A stretch of DNA of 29,971 nt from CAZGMJ01 sp964526785 (GCA_964526785.1 CAZGMJ010000065.1:1-29971), one strand, 5' to 3'. Shown: positions 17,050 to 26,417, numbered from the stretch's first letter. The notes: generated from the letters alone by a model not told the origin. Numbers and translations: made by a program.

Positions 17050-17303
17050 CGACGATAACCTCAGTTCATTGCGTAATCAAAATGTCGGCCGCACACGGCC
17101 AACCCGACTCGTGCGACATACCGCAATGATAAGCCAACTAAAACCGGCACACAAGGCAGGAATGTGATCCGATCAGGCCCCGCCATCGAAATGCCATGCA
17201 ACTCTGCATGATTCCAAAGAGAGCCTCAAGAGCCCCCTCAAGGCGACCGCACCCGAACCATGCCCTTTGGCGATGACGCACACGGAGCCATGCCATTCTG
17301 ATA

Positions 17304-17337
17304 TTGACGTGCATCATGGCACGTAGTGTAGTAAAAT
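17304..17337 (+). promoter_or_regulatory. Putative kinase-gene promoter with an 18-nt dyad in its spacer
   Basis: TTGACG (17304-17309) is a good -35 candidate. TAGTAA (17329-17334) is a poor -10 at 19 nt spacing; TAAAAT at 17332 is an alternative. Between them lies a perfect inverted repeat, ACGTGC-ATCATG-GCACGT (17307-17324), with six-base arms. A regulator bound there would overlie the promoter. The rest of the 351-base divergent region between the glycosidase and kinase genes (17050-17400) shows nothing else that I recognise. Confidence 0.4.
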
Positions 17338-17400
17338 GCGCATACTTATATCGTTATTGGGGTCTTTGAACGTATACAGTCCTTTGAGGTCAATATCGCC

Positions 17401-20400
17401 ATGTCTGACAAGCTGGGAACGGATGCTGAACTTGTCCGCGAACTCCACGTATTGCGTCGACGGATTCAGAGACTTCAAGCGGCTTACCGGTGCAGCCCGC
17501 ATGCCGCAGACCTGCCGGATGACCTGAATGACTACCACGGCTTCTGGCAGTTTTCTCCGGTACCACTTCAATCGCTCGATGCATGTGGTCGTATCCTGGA
17601 TGTGAATCCGCGTTGGTGCGACCGCACGGGATATCGAAGAGAAGAAGTGCTCGGAAAAGACTTCGGCGACCTGTTGAATGCCGCGAGCAGGCAGCGATTT
17701 GCGCTGGACTTGGACCGGTGCATGGCGGACGGGTATATGCAGGGCCGCCGATACGTATTGTTCTGCAAAGACAACTCCAGCACGCCCGTATTGTGTGATG
17801 CGCAGATGGCGTATGACGCAGACGGCCGGCACGTTCAAGCATACTGTGCCGTCCGATTTGTGACCGCCGACGAGACGCAGCCGACCTTGCCGGAAGAGTC
17901 GTACCGAAACATGGTGGAAAACCTGAACGACCTTGTCGTGAAAACGGATTCGGCCAAGAGAATACTCTACGCCAGCCCCCGCTATTGTGAGGTCTTCGGC
18001 AAGACCGAAAGTGAGCTTGTGGGCAAGGCTTTCATGCCGTTGGTTCATCCGGACGACCGGCCCCAGGTCGAAGCCTCGTTTGTCGAATTGCATAGTGGGT
18101 GCCTGGCCGCAAGTCACGAAGAGCGGGCAATGACCACGGATGGATACCGCTGGTTCGCCTGGTCGCTCCGAGCCGTGGCGAAAACGGATGGTTCCGTTTC
18201 CGAGGTAGTTGCCATGGGTCGTGACATCACGGATCGCAGGAGAGCCGAAGAAGCGTACCGGGCCGTGGTCGACTATTCCCTGCAGGGGTTGATAATCCTG
18301 CAGGATCGCCGGGTGGTATTCGCCAATCCGGCGTTTTGTCGCATGTTGGGATATCAATACGATGAAGTGCTCGATATGTCTGTCGAGGATGTGGTCGCTT
18401 CACTTGTGCACCCCGAAGATGCATCCACGGTCCTCGAACGCTACGGTCGGCGCGTGACAGGCAAGGACGTCCCGGCTTCGTACGAGGTCCGCTCGATACA
18501 CAAAGATGGAAGTATTCACTGGCTGGAGTTGTCTGTTGCATTGATTGAATATCGCGGCCGACAGGCCACCCAGGCGGCATGTATCGATATCACCGGACGC
18601 AGACAGGCAGAGCAGGCGTTGAAAGAGAATGAACAGAAGTATCGCACCTTGGTCGAAGGATCGATTCAAGGTACAATCATAGCCCAGGCGGATCCGTTGA
18701 GGTTGGGCTTCGTCAGTTCCGTCTTCGCCGAGTTGACCGGCTACGGCAGAGAAGAACTCCGGAACGCAGGACCGGATGAACTGCTTCGTATAGTCCACCC
18801 GGACGACCGTGAGACACTCTTCAGCAGTTTCCAGCGCCGGATTGCGGGCGAACCCGCGCCGCGTGAGTATGAAATCCGCATCATTCGTGCTGATGGAGCC
18901 ATGCGCTGGATGCGCTTGTTCAGCACTCGGATTTCCTATATGGGTGGGCCGGCCACACTGAGTGTCGTGGTGGATGTCACAAATCGCAAACAGGCGGAAC
19001 TACTGCTGCAGGCACAACTGGACCTGGCCCAGGAACTCGCCGCGGCCACCGATCTTGACAATGCGTTGGACCGCTGTGTCGATGCCGCCATAGAATGCGC
19101 AGCGATGGACAGTGGAGGAATATACCTGATTGACCCCGATACGGGTGCCATGGACCTGGCCTGTTGGCGGGGCTTGTCGCCACAGTTCGCAGAACTTGTC
19201 TCTCACCACGACGGAGACGCGGCCGAAGCAAGGGTAGTTGCCGAGGGATGTTGTGTATACAGTAAATATGAAGAATTGGGTTTGTCGCTGAATGATACCG
19301 AGCGTGCGGAGGGACTTCTCGCTTTCGGATCGGTCCCGGTATTCCATGATGATCGTATCGTTGCATGCCTGGTTGTAAGCTCTCACACAAAGGATGAAGT
19401 GCCGGGGGACCGGCGCCCGGCCGTCGAGACGATCGCGGCACAAATGGGCGGTGCAATTGCTCGACTTCGAGCGGAGCAGGCCTTGTGCCGCCGCGAGCAG
19501 GAGTTTCGCGCCATAGCCGACTACGCAAGAGATCTCGAATGCTGGATCGGTCCGGACGGCCGTGTCCGGTGGGTCAATCCGAGCGCCGAACGAGTAACCG
19601 GCTATACGGCCGAGGAACTCATGGCCATGTCCCATTTTCCCGCTCCCCTGATTGAAGAGAAGGATAAATGTAAGATACTGGCAACATTCGAAGAAGCAGT
19701 AAAAGGCTCGGCAGGAAATGATTTCCGCTGGCGGTTGCGAACCAAAGACGGTCAGTTGAAATGGATGTCAACCTCCTGGCAACCTATTTATGCCGCCGAT
19801 GGAGCGTGTCTTGGGCACCGGTCCAGCCACCGCGACATCAGCCGGCGCGTCCGGATGGAAGAGCAACTCGATGTGCTGGTGGGCAACCTCCCGGGTATGG
19901 CCTACCATTGCACGAACGCATCCGATTGGCCGATGACATACGTCAGCCCGGGCTGTCGGGAACTGACGGGGTACGAGCCCGGTGATATTACCAGTGGCCG
20001 GACGAGCTATGGACATATCATTCACCGAGACGATCGACAGAAGGTCTGGGGCGCCGTTCAGGATGCAATCAATAACGGTGAGGCTTTTGAACTCGAATAT
20101 CGCATTCTCACGAAAGATCGTCAGGAAAAGTGGGTCTGGGAACGCGGACGTGCCGTCAAATGTGAAGAAGGGCGGGAAGTTCATCTCGAGGGCTTTGTTA
20201 CGGACGTTACGGCGCGCGTCAGGGCGGAGAGACAAACGGACCTCCAGGCCCTTGTGTTGGATCAAATCGAGGACCAGGTTGCGATAACCGATGTGGCCGG
20301 GCATTTGGTCTACGTCAACAAAGCATTGATCGAGCAGGCCGGGTGCTCCCGAGATGAATTGATGGGACGACATATTACGGTATTCGACGAAGATTCCGGC

Positions 20401-21273
20401 TGGCAGGTCGCACAGCAGGAAATATATCAGAAGACCCTCCAACACGGTCGTTGGCAGCAGGAAGTCGTCCATCATGAAGTTGGGGGCCGGCGTATGATCG
20501 TGGACCTCAGAACGATGATTGTGTACGACAAACAGAACAAACCCGTAGCACTTTGCGGCATTGGCTGCAACATCACCGAACGGAAGGAATATGAGGCAAA
20601 ACTCAGTGATTATCAGTCCAGGCTGCGAGCGCTTGCTTCAGCCCTTACGCTGGCCGAAGAGCGGGAAAGACATCGTATCGCAACAGGCCTCCACGATGAC
20701 GCCTGCCAGGATCTTGTCCTTGCAAAGATGAAACTCCAGGGATTGCAGCAGGCTTTGTCAAAACCGAACGCGCAGGAAATTACGAGCATCTGCAATGACC
20801 TGGACAGCGTTGTCAACGGTTTGCGCGAGTTGATTTTCGACCTCAGTTCCCCCACCCTGCACAGATTCGGCCTTGAGGCTGCCATGGAGGAGCTGGCCGA
20901 TCACATGTTGAGCAAACACGGCATTCGCTGCAGACTTTATGTTGACGGGGTCGCCAAACCGCTGGCCGAAGATGTCCGCACCCTGCTGTTTCGGTCGGTT
21001 CGGGAGTTGTTTGTCAACATCATAAAGCACGCAGAAGCCGAGAGCGTCAGTCTTGACATCGTACGATCCGAGGATACGATTAGAATTGTCGTTGCCGACG
21101 ACGGTGTCGGATTCAACACGAACGAGCTCCTGGGCGACATGTCGCAGTCGCGGGGCTTCGGCCTGTTCAGTATCAAACAACGCCTCGAGCATATTGGAGG
21201 TCGCATGGAAACGTACTCGCGACCGGGACAGGGAAGCCGATTCGCAATCGTCGCCGGTCTCAAGAGAGAGTAG
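17401..21273 (+). CDS. Soluble multi-PAS/GAF sensor histidine kinase (NarL-type HisKA_3)
   Basis: This 1290-residue kinase has no transmembrane segment, so it should sense a cytoplasmic signal. PAS domains can be placed at about 50-150, 165-285, 285-405, 410-530, 700-820, 822-945 and 947-1065, several ending in the PAC pattern (DITDRRRAEE, DITGRRQAEQ, DVTNRKQAE, NITERKEYE). A GAF domain lies between the fourth and fifth, about 540-695. The kinase core is the HisKA_3 type: EERERHRIATGLHDDACQD with phosphoacceptor His1098. The ATPase follows, with its N box at FVNIIKHAE (Asn1206), VVADDGVGFN and RGFGLFSIKQRL. This core pairs with NarL-type regulators, and one follows 20 nt downstream. No heme or flavin ligand was identified in the PAS domains. 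Confidence 0.9.
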   Translation: MSDKLGTDAELVRELHVLRRRIQRLQAAYRCSPHAADLPDDLNDYHGFWQFSPVPLQSLDACGRILDVNPRWCDRTGYRREEVLGKDFGDLLNAASRQRFALDLDRCMADGYMQGRRYVLFCKDNSSTPVLCDAQMAYDADGRHVQAYCAVRFVTADETQPTLPEESYRNMVENLNDLVVKTDSAKRILYASPRYCEVFGKTESELVGKAFMPLVHPDDRPQVEASFVELHSGCLAASHEERAMTTDGYRWFAWSLRAVAKTDGSVSEVVAMGRDITDRRRAEEAYRAVVDYSLQGLIILQDRRVVFANPAFCRMLGYQYDEVLDMSVEDVVASLVHPEDASTVLERYGRRVTGKDVPASYEVRSIHKDGSIHWLELSVALIEYRGRQATQAACIDITGRRQAEQALKENEQKYRTLVEGSIQGTIIAQADPLRLGFVSSVFAELTGYGREELRNAGPDELLRIVHPDDRETLFSSFQRRIAGEPAPREYEIRIIRADGAMRWMRLFSTRISYMGGPATLSVVVDVTNRKQAELLLQAQLDLAQELAAATDLDNALDRCVDAAIECAAMDSGGIYLIDPDTGAMDLACWRGLSPQFAELVSHHDGDAAEARVVAEGCCVYSKYEELGLSLNDTERAEGLLAFGSVPVFHDDRIVACLVVSSHTKDEVPGDRRPAVETIAAQMGGAIARLRAEQALCRREQEFRAIADYARDLECWIGPDGRVRWVNPSAERVTGYTAEELMAMSHFPAPLIEEKDKCKILATFEEAVKGSAGNDFRWRLRTKDGQLKWMSTSWQPIYAADGACLGHRSSHRDISRRVRMEEQLDVLVGNLPGMAYHCTNASDWPMTYVSPGCRELTGYEPGDITSGRTSYGHIIHRDDRQKVWGAVQDAINNGEAFELEYRILTKDRQEKWVWERGRAVKCEEGREVHLEGFVTDVTARVRAERQTDLQALVLDQIEDQVAITDVAGHLVYVNKALIEQAGCSRDELMGRHITVFDEDSGWQVAQQEIYQKTLQHGRWQQEVVHHEVGGRRMIVDLRTMIVYDKQNKPVALCGIGCNITERKEYEAKLSDYQSRLRALASALTLAEERERHRIATGLHDDACQDLVLAKMKLQGLQQALSKPNAQEITSICNDLDSVVNGLRELIFDLSSPTLHRFGLEAAMEELADHMLSKHGIRCRLYVDGVAKPLAEDVRTLLFRSVRELFVNIIKHAEAESVSLDIVRSEDTIRIVVADDGVGFNTNELLGDMSQSRGFGLFSIKQRLEHIGGRMETYSRPGQGSRFAIVAGLKRE

Positions 21274-21293
21274 AAGCTATTCAGGGGGTCGTG

Positions 21294-21941
21294 ATGTCGG
21301 TTAGGATTCTGTTGGTTGACGATCACAAAGTGCTTCGCGAAGGGTTGCGGTCATTGCTGGATAAGCAAACCGAGACGGAGGTTGTCGGAGAAGCCTCCAA
21401 CGGTCGTGATGCAATCGATCGCGTCCGCCAACTCAAGCCGGATGTCGTGATCATGGACGTCAATATGCCGGATATGGACGGGGTCGATGCAACCCGGATG
21501 ATTAAGACCGAACGCCCGCAGACCAAGGTTCTGGCCCTGTCCATGTATAGGCGAAAGACGTTTATCTCGGAGATGTTCAGGAACGGAGCGTCGGGCTACT
21601 TGCTCAAGGAAGATGCATTTGCAGAGATTCTTCAGGCCATAAAGGCGATTCTGCCTGATGGAAAGTACATCTGCAACAAGGTTGCTGATCTGCTCATAGA
21701 CGAGTGCCTTGACGCACCTGCCGACGCCGCCGACGGGACACGTCTGACCGAGCGGGAAATCCAGGTGATTCGCATGCTTGCAGATGGCAAAGCGTCAAAG
21801 GAGATAGCATTTGCGACGAATGTCAGCGTCAAAACAGTCGATGCCTGCCGGCGCCGGATAATGAAGAAACTGAACATCCACAGCCTGGCCGATCTTGTCA
21901 AATATGCCATTCGGGAGGGCCTGACAAGGGTGGATTCGTAG
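21294..21941 (+). CDS. NarL/FixJ-type response regulator, canonical receiver
   Basis: This 215-residue DNA-binding regulator has an N-terminal receiver with the complete phosphorylation site: acidic pair Asp9-Asp10 (LLVDDH), acceptor Asp55 in VVIMDVNMPDMDG, Ser83 (LALS) and Lys105 (YLLKED). The C-terminal LuxR-type helix-turn-helix starts at LTEREIQVIRMLADGKASKEIA, with the recognition helix near VSVKTVDACRRRIMKKL, in two adjoining parts. It follows the PAS kinase by 20 nt and is surely its partner. The ATG at 21294 is preferred to the GTG three bases earlier because the GGGGG ribosome site would be too close to the latter. Target genes cannot be read from the sequence. Confidence 0.9.
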   Translation: MSVRILLVDDHKVLREGLRSLLDKQTETEVVGEASNGRDAIDRVRQLKPDVVIMDVNMPDMDGVDATRMIKTERPQTKVLALSMYRRKTFISEMFRNGASGYLLKEDAFAEILQAIKAILPDGKYICNKVADLLIDECLDAPADAADGTRLTEREIQVIRMLADGKASKEIAFATNVSVKTVDACRRRIMKKLNIHSLADLVKYAIREGLTRVDS

Positions 21942-22203
21942 TCGATAACACATGCGGAGGACGCTGTCGACTCCCTCAAGTCACTCTCGCAGAGTTGTTC
22001 GCCTCACATGACAATGTCTGATCTCCGCCAACCGTGGCGATGCCACAAAAAGATTACGCGATGGCGGATGAGCATATTGCTAGTCACGCTTAGCGAAATA
22101 CTGCCCGGTGATGGTAAATGCCTGCCTGTATGTTCATTGCAATCAAGCGATAATAGTCACAGAAGTTACAGTGTTGCCAATACATATCAATTGGGGGTGC
22201 AAC

Positions 22204-22914
22204 TTGGAACAGGATACGGGAATTCGAATTGCAATTGTCGATGATGAACAATTGATGCGCGAGGGACTCCGCTCACTCTTCGCCGAACAGCCGGATGTAT
22301 CTCTGGTGGGAGAAACCGACAATCCGGGAGCGGTTCTGGAATATGTGGAACAATGGCGGCCCGATATCATACTGATTAACATCACTGTAATGACCGGCAA
22401 CGTCATGAACGCCGTTTCGGAACTCGTCGCACAATATCCGAATATCGGAGTAGTCGCAATCTCGACGTTCTTCAATAAGACCTTTGTGGCCGAGGCAATT
22501 CATGCGGGTATTCGCGCCTATCTCGTCAGGCAGGACAGTTTCGATGAACTCCTTACCGCAGTGCGGGCTGTACACGCCGGCTCGACATATCTGGGAAGAG
22601 GCGCCCGACAGGCCGTGGTCGAGGAATACGCACAAGGCATGGGGGTTGCGCAGAAGTATCCCGAAACCAGACTGCAAAAGCGGGAACGCCAGATTCTGCG
22701 ACTGCTGGCTGATGGCCGATCTTCAAAAGAAATCGCCCTCGCACTGAATCTCAGTTCGAAGACTATAGATGCGTCTCGGCGCCGACTGATGCAGAAACTG
22801 GAAGTGGACAGTGTGGCGGGATTGGTTAAATGCGCCATGTTGATGGGAATCACTACGCTGACGCCCCAGACCCCGGAGCAACTCCGGCCTCTCCGTCCGG
22901 CCTTCTCGATATAG
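22204..22914 (+). CDS. NarL-type regulator with a degenerate receiver
   Basis: This 236-residue protein is similar throughout to the regulator just upstream, and is a paralogue. The receiver retains the acidic residues (IAIVDDEQ, 13-14) and Ser87, but the phosphoacceptor Asp is Asn59 in DIILINITVM, the conserved Lys is Arg109 in AYLVRQDSF, and the MPxMDG loop after the acceptor is lost. Phosphorylation at the usual place is therefore not possible. The LuxR-type DNA-binding domain is well kept: KRERQILRLLADGRSSKEIA, then SSKTIDASRRRLMQKL. The best start is TTG 22204 with GGGGG seven bases upstream; a GTG at 22108 would add a tail without similarity. It lies 262 nt after the first regulator and may have its own promoter. 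Confidence 0.85.
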   Translation: MEQDTGIRIAIVDDEQLMREGLRSLFAEQPDVSLVGETDNPGAVLEYVEQWRPDIILINITVMTGNVMNAVSELVAQYPNIGVVAISTFFNKTFVAEAIHAGIRAYLVRQDSFDELLTAVRAVHAGSTYLGRGARQAVVEEYAQGMGVAQKYPETRLQKRERQILRLLADGRSSKEIALALNLSSKTIDASRRRLMQKLEVDSVAGLVKCAMLMGITTLTPQTPEQLRPLRPAFSI

Positions 22915-23632
22915 CGGATTCGGTTCACAGAAGCGTTAACAGACGGTCCGCTCCCATCCGCCGATACGCTTGTGCGGGGCAGCTATCCCGATTAGCCGAA
23001 AATGCCGCGCGAATGCATCCGGCGAAAACGCTGACCATGCATAAACTGAACGTGGCTCGCCGATTTGCAGGCAGGCTTGCCTCTTGATCTTATGGCGGGA
23101 CTTTCCCGTATGTCCCCACACTTGTCCTTCACCCTTTGGCGGCGTGCGCGCATTTACCGGTCGAAGAATATCGTTGCGCCGCCGAATGCAGCAATTTGCT
23201 AAGGCAAATAAGCAAACCGCTAATAAATGCACGCGCGCACCCGGCCGAAACTATACCTGCGACGGGAGTCGATAGCACTGCGGGCAACTGCACACAGTGC
23301 GGTGGGGGCCATGCCGAATGCATGCACTTTGAGAATGTGGTGTGAATATGTTTTCTTGCGGTGCTGTTCTTCTGCAGCAGTCCTGGCGAACGGATTGCGA
23401 CAGGAGTCCCGGGCAACCGTCACGTTCGACGACATGAAGCGGTTAAGGGTATGGAGTACTTGGCGACTATTGGGTAGCCCTCTCAATCCTTAAGTCTCCT
23501 GTCCCCGTATCGCTTCAACCGTCAGGTTGCATATTTGCACAAGAGTGCATCAGAGAAGTCGAGCTGCACTGATCTGTAGGTGTTCAGATGTAGCAGAAGA
23601 CACTGTCAGTGTTGATTGGGAAAGGTGGAATC
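22915..23632. other. Long non-coding stretch upstream of cheW
   Basis: This stretch of 718 bases lies between the second regulator and cheW. Small frames on both strands (for example 22936-23232 minus) have no coding character that I recognise. A hairpin with six-base arms, GCACTG ... CAGTGC, lies at about 23276-23301. I compared the region by eye with the c-di-GMP-I riboswitch pattern and found no match. It presumably carries the promoter of the chemotaxis genes; an unrecognised structured RNA cannot be excluded. Confidence 0.4.
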
Positions 23633-24148
23633 ATGACAGAAACGAGCACACAGAGCAATCAATCGAGGTACGAGCAGTCCGGCAAGGCACTGCTCGACAA
23701 AGAGGGCAAGTATTTGACGTTTGCCCTCGGGCCGGAGGAGTTCGGCCTGGAGATTCTGAAGGTCCGCGAAATCATCGGCTATATGGACATAACCGCTGTG
23801 CCGCAGACTCCGCACTATGTCAAAGGCGTAATCAATCTGCGAGGGCAGGTCATCCCCGTGATCGACCTGCGGGCCAAATTCGGCATGGAGCCGGCCGATG
23901 TGACCGACCAGACCTGCATCATCGTTGTGGAGATCAGCAACGCCGACAGAGAGTTCAGTACAGGGATTGTCGTGGACCATGTCCAGGAAGTCCTGGATAT
24001 CGATGGTAAGGATATCGAAGATACACCGGAACTCGGTTCGAGCGTCAGCACCGAATACATCCTGGGTATGGGCAAAATCGGCGACTCGGTCAAGATACTG
24101 CTGGATATCGATAAGGTCATGGCGGGTGTTGATTTAGGCAACGTGTAA
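23633..24148 (+). CDS. cheW: CheW chemotaxis adaptor
   Basis: This is a 171-residue cytoplasmic adaptor that links chemoreceptors to the kinase CheA. The CheW fold is recognisable from KYLTFALGPEEFGLEILKVREI, here cited in two parts, then PQTPHYVKGVINLRGQVIPVIDLR, also continuous, the family's most conserved stretch, and FSTGIVVDHVQEVLDI and ILLDIDKVM at the end. Length is normal. The ATG at 23633 follows AAAGGTGG at a good distance; an in-frame ATG 24 bases upstream lacks a site. It stands 49 nt before the receptor gene and is probably co-transcribed with it. CheA, CheR, CheB and CheY are not in the window. Confidence 0.9.
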   Translation: MTETSTQSNQSRYEQSGKALLDKEGKYLTFALGPEEFGLEILKVREIIGYMDITAVPQTPHYVKGVINLRGQVIPVIDLRAKFGMEPADVTDQTCIIVVEISNADREFSTGIVVDHVQEVLDIDGKDIEDTPELGSSVSTEYILGMGKIGDSVKILLDIDKVMAGVDLGNV

Positions 24149-24197
24149 GCCATTGTGAAAAAATGCTGTAAGTTAATGAATGTAGAGGAACATGAAG

Positions 24198-26216
24198 ATG
24201 AAGAATGTGAAACTAAGTACGAAGATGTATGGTGGATTCCTGCTGGTATTGGCTCTGATGATTATTGTTGCCGTCGTCGGTTACGTCGGAGCCGGCAATC
24301 TCAAGCAGAGCATGGTCGATATTCAGGCCCAGCTCGAAATTGCCAAGAAGGCCAATACTGCTCTGACGGATGCCCAGGACGCTCAGACGCACGCCCTGCG
24401 GTACGTCATCTATAAGGACGATCAGTATGCCGACGCCCTCGACGACGAGGCCGAAAACGTCATGAAAGTCGCCGGAGAGGCGAAGGACATGATGAACTCG
24501 GCGGAGAACAAAAGAACGGCAGACGAACTCATTAGCAAAATGACGGCCTACAAGGGCAATTGCGACGAGTATGTCAGTATCGAGCACAAGAAGAAGAATG
24601 CCGGAAAAGTGCGAGCCGACGCCGCCAGGGCCGTGCTGGATGGTATCATTGGGGTGATAAATGCTTCGCAGACCTTCGCACTGAGTACCGAGCAAAACGG
24701 CAAAGTGGAAAAAGCCGCTGTCGAGCGCGCTTTCTTCGCTCAGAAATGCCGGGATGCCGTCAACCGCTTTCGGGTTACGGCTCAGAAGTATCAACTCGCC
24801 CTGACACCGGAAGCACAGGACGCCATGGCCAAGACCTGGATGACGCAGATCGAGGACGTCAGGACCCTGCTCGGACAGTGCAAGGACATGATGGTCTCAA
24901 CCGAGACGCAGAAGGCTATAGACGACGGACTTCACGCGCTCAAACAGTACGAAGACCAGGTAATGGCATTTCGTCAGTACAATCTCGCCCAGCGGGATAG
25001 TCAGAAGCAGCAGAAGGAGAACGCCGCTGTTGTCATGACCGAAGGACGCAACGTCCGCGATGGCGTGTACGCGTTCATCGATAATGTAAACGAGCAGGCA
25101 GACAAGGCGGTGGCGATGGTCAATGCTCTGATCATCACAGTGAGCATACTCGCCGTGGCGATAGGCATGGTCGTGGCATTCATGATCACCCGTGGAATCG
25201 TCAAGCCCGTCAATCGTATCATTGCAGATCTCACGGAAGGCTCGGAACAGGTATCTTCGGCGGCCGGCCAGGTCTCTTCTGCTTCGCAGGCACTGGCCGA
25301 AGGCGCCACCGAGCAGGCAGCGGGTCTGGAAGAGACGTCATCAAGTCTTGAAGAGATGTCCTCGATGACCAAGCAGAACGCCGACAACGCCCAGCAGGCC
25401 AATACGCTGGCGACCGAGGCCCGCAAGGCGGCCAACGACGGCAGCGAGTCCATGGGCCGGATGAATACGGCTATCCAGGATATCCAGAAGAGTTCTGATG
25501 AGACGGCCAAGATCATCAAAGTGATCGATGAGATCGCGTTCCAGACGAACCTGCTGGCGCTCAACGCGGCGGTTGAAGCCGCTCGTGCGGGCGAAGCGGG
25601 CAAGGGCTTTGCGGTCGTCGCCGAAGAGGTTCGCAATCTGGCGATGCGTTCGGCCGAGGCGGCCAAGAATACGGCCAGCATGATCGAGGAATCGGTCAAG
25701 AACTCGAAGAACGGCGTGGATATCGCGACTGAAGTGAGCAAGGTGCTCGATGAGATCGTCCAGGGCGTCGGCAAGACGACGGATCTGGTGGGCGAGATTG
25801 CGGCGGCCTCACAGGAACAGGCCCAGGGCATCGACCAGGTCAATACTGCGGTGGCGCAGATGGACAAGGTCACGCAGCAGAACGCGGCCAACGCCGAGGA
25901 AAGCGCCAGTGCTTCAGAAGAGTTGAGCGCCCAGGCCGCATCGACGCAGGAGATCGTCAAGGAATTGGTGGCCCTGGTCGGCGGTTCGGCAGCTCGCGAC
26001 AATAACGGTTCGATGGGATCGAAGGAAACCCGCAGTAACCGTAAGCTGTCGAAGTCGGATCATGTGCTTCACCAGATTGCCGACCACGGCAATGGAAAAT
26101 CGGAAGGCTCGGAGAATTCGCGGCAGTCCAGGGTCGCGGCGTCGGTGTCGAATTCCGACAAGCAGAAGAGCATTCCGTTGGATGACGACAAGGACTGGTC
26201 GGATTTCAATAACTAA
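24198..26216 (+). CDS. Methyl-accepting chemotaxis protein
   Basis: This 672-residue inner-membrane receptor has TM1 at about 12-33 and TM2 at about 307-330. Between them lies a helical periplasmic domain of roughly 270 residues, long enough to be the helical bimodular (HBM) type rather than a single four-helix bundle; this is inference from length and helix pattern. HAMP follows TM2. The signalling hairpin tip is at about 444-485, with EIAFQTNLLALNAAVEAARA and GEAGKGFAVVAEEVRNLA. Flanking heptads carry glutamine- and glutamate-rich methylation-type sites. The C-terminal tail ends DKDWSDFNN and lacks an NWETF-like CheR tether. ATG 24198 is chosen for its nine-base distance from GAGG; ATG 24192 is also possible. 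A strong terminator follows. Confidence 0.9.
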   Translation: MKNVKLSTKMYGGFLLVLALMIIVAVVGYVGAGNLKQSMVDIQAQLEIAKKANTALTDAQDAQTHALRYVIYKDDQYADALDDEAENVMKVAGEAKDMMNSAENKRTADELISKMTAYKGNCDEYVSIEHKKKNAGKVRADAARAVLDGIIGVINASQTFALSTEQNGKVEKAAVERAFFAQKCRDAVNRFRVTAQKYQLALTPEAQDAMAKTWMTQIEDVRTLLGQCKDMMVSTETQKAIDDGLHALKQYEDQVMAFRQYNLAQRDSQKQQKENAAVVMTEGRNVRDGVYAFIDNVNEQADKAVAMVNALIITVSILAVAIGMVVAFMITRGIVKPVNRIIADLTEGSEQVSSAAGQVSSASQALAEGATEQAAGLEETSSSLEEMSSMTKQNADNAQQANTLATEARKAANDGSESMGRMNTAIQDIQKSSDETAKIIKVIDEIAFQTNLLALNAAVEAARAGEAGKGFAVVAEEVRNLAMRSAEAAKNTASMIEESVKNSKNGVDIATEVSKVLDEIVQGVGKTTDLVGEIAAASQEQAQGIDQVNTAVAQMDKVTQQNAANAEESASASEELSAQAASTQEIVKELVALVGGSAARDNNGSMGSKETRSNRKLSKSDHVLHQIADHGNGKSEGSENSRQSRVAASVSNSDKQKSIPLDDDKDWSDFNN

Positions 26217-26232
26217 GGACCCTGTTTGCGTT

Positions 26233-26270
26233 CCCGAGCGGGTGCTCCCTGTACCCGCTCGGGGGCTTTT
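26233..26270 (+). terminator. Rho-independent terminator after the chemoreceptor gene
   Basis: CCCGAGCGGGT (26233-26243) and ACCCGCTCGGG (26253-26263) form a perfect 11-base-pair stem with a nine-base loop, followed by GGCTTTTCTCTCT. It begins 16 bases after the receptor stop and separates the cheW-receptor unit from the hybrid kinase gene. Confidence 0.9.
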
Positions 26271-26417
26271 CTCTCTGCCTGATCGAGGCACCGGACATGC
26301 AACAGAGACAGATAAGTGCGTACGATTACGAAGTCCTGCCCGGGTTGGACGGTCTGGTTGCACCTGACCAACTGCCGGGCTGCGCCTGCGTGGCGGATGC
26401 CCGCCCGGAGAAGTCAG

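Noticed and set aside
17314..18357. 347-codon minus-strand frame
   Set aside because: It is antisense to the first PAS domains of the kinase, which has clear domain structure; no coding features in this frame.
22936..23232. 98-codon minus-strand frame in the gap before cheW
   Set aside because: Its translation lacks a recognisable motif or hydrophobic pattern, and the frame has no convincing ribosome site; I cannot separate it from chance.
23190..23330. Possible c-di-GMP riboswitch (GCAAACCG and GC-rich hairpins)
   Set aside because: The conserved core and the two helices of the GEMM-type motif could not be laid out; only a short word matches.
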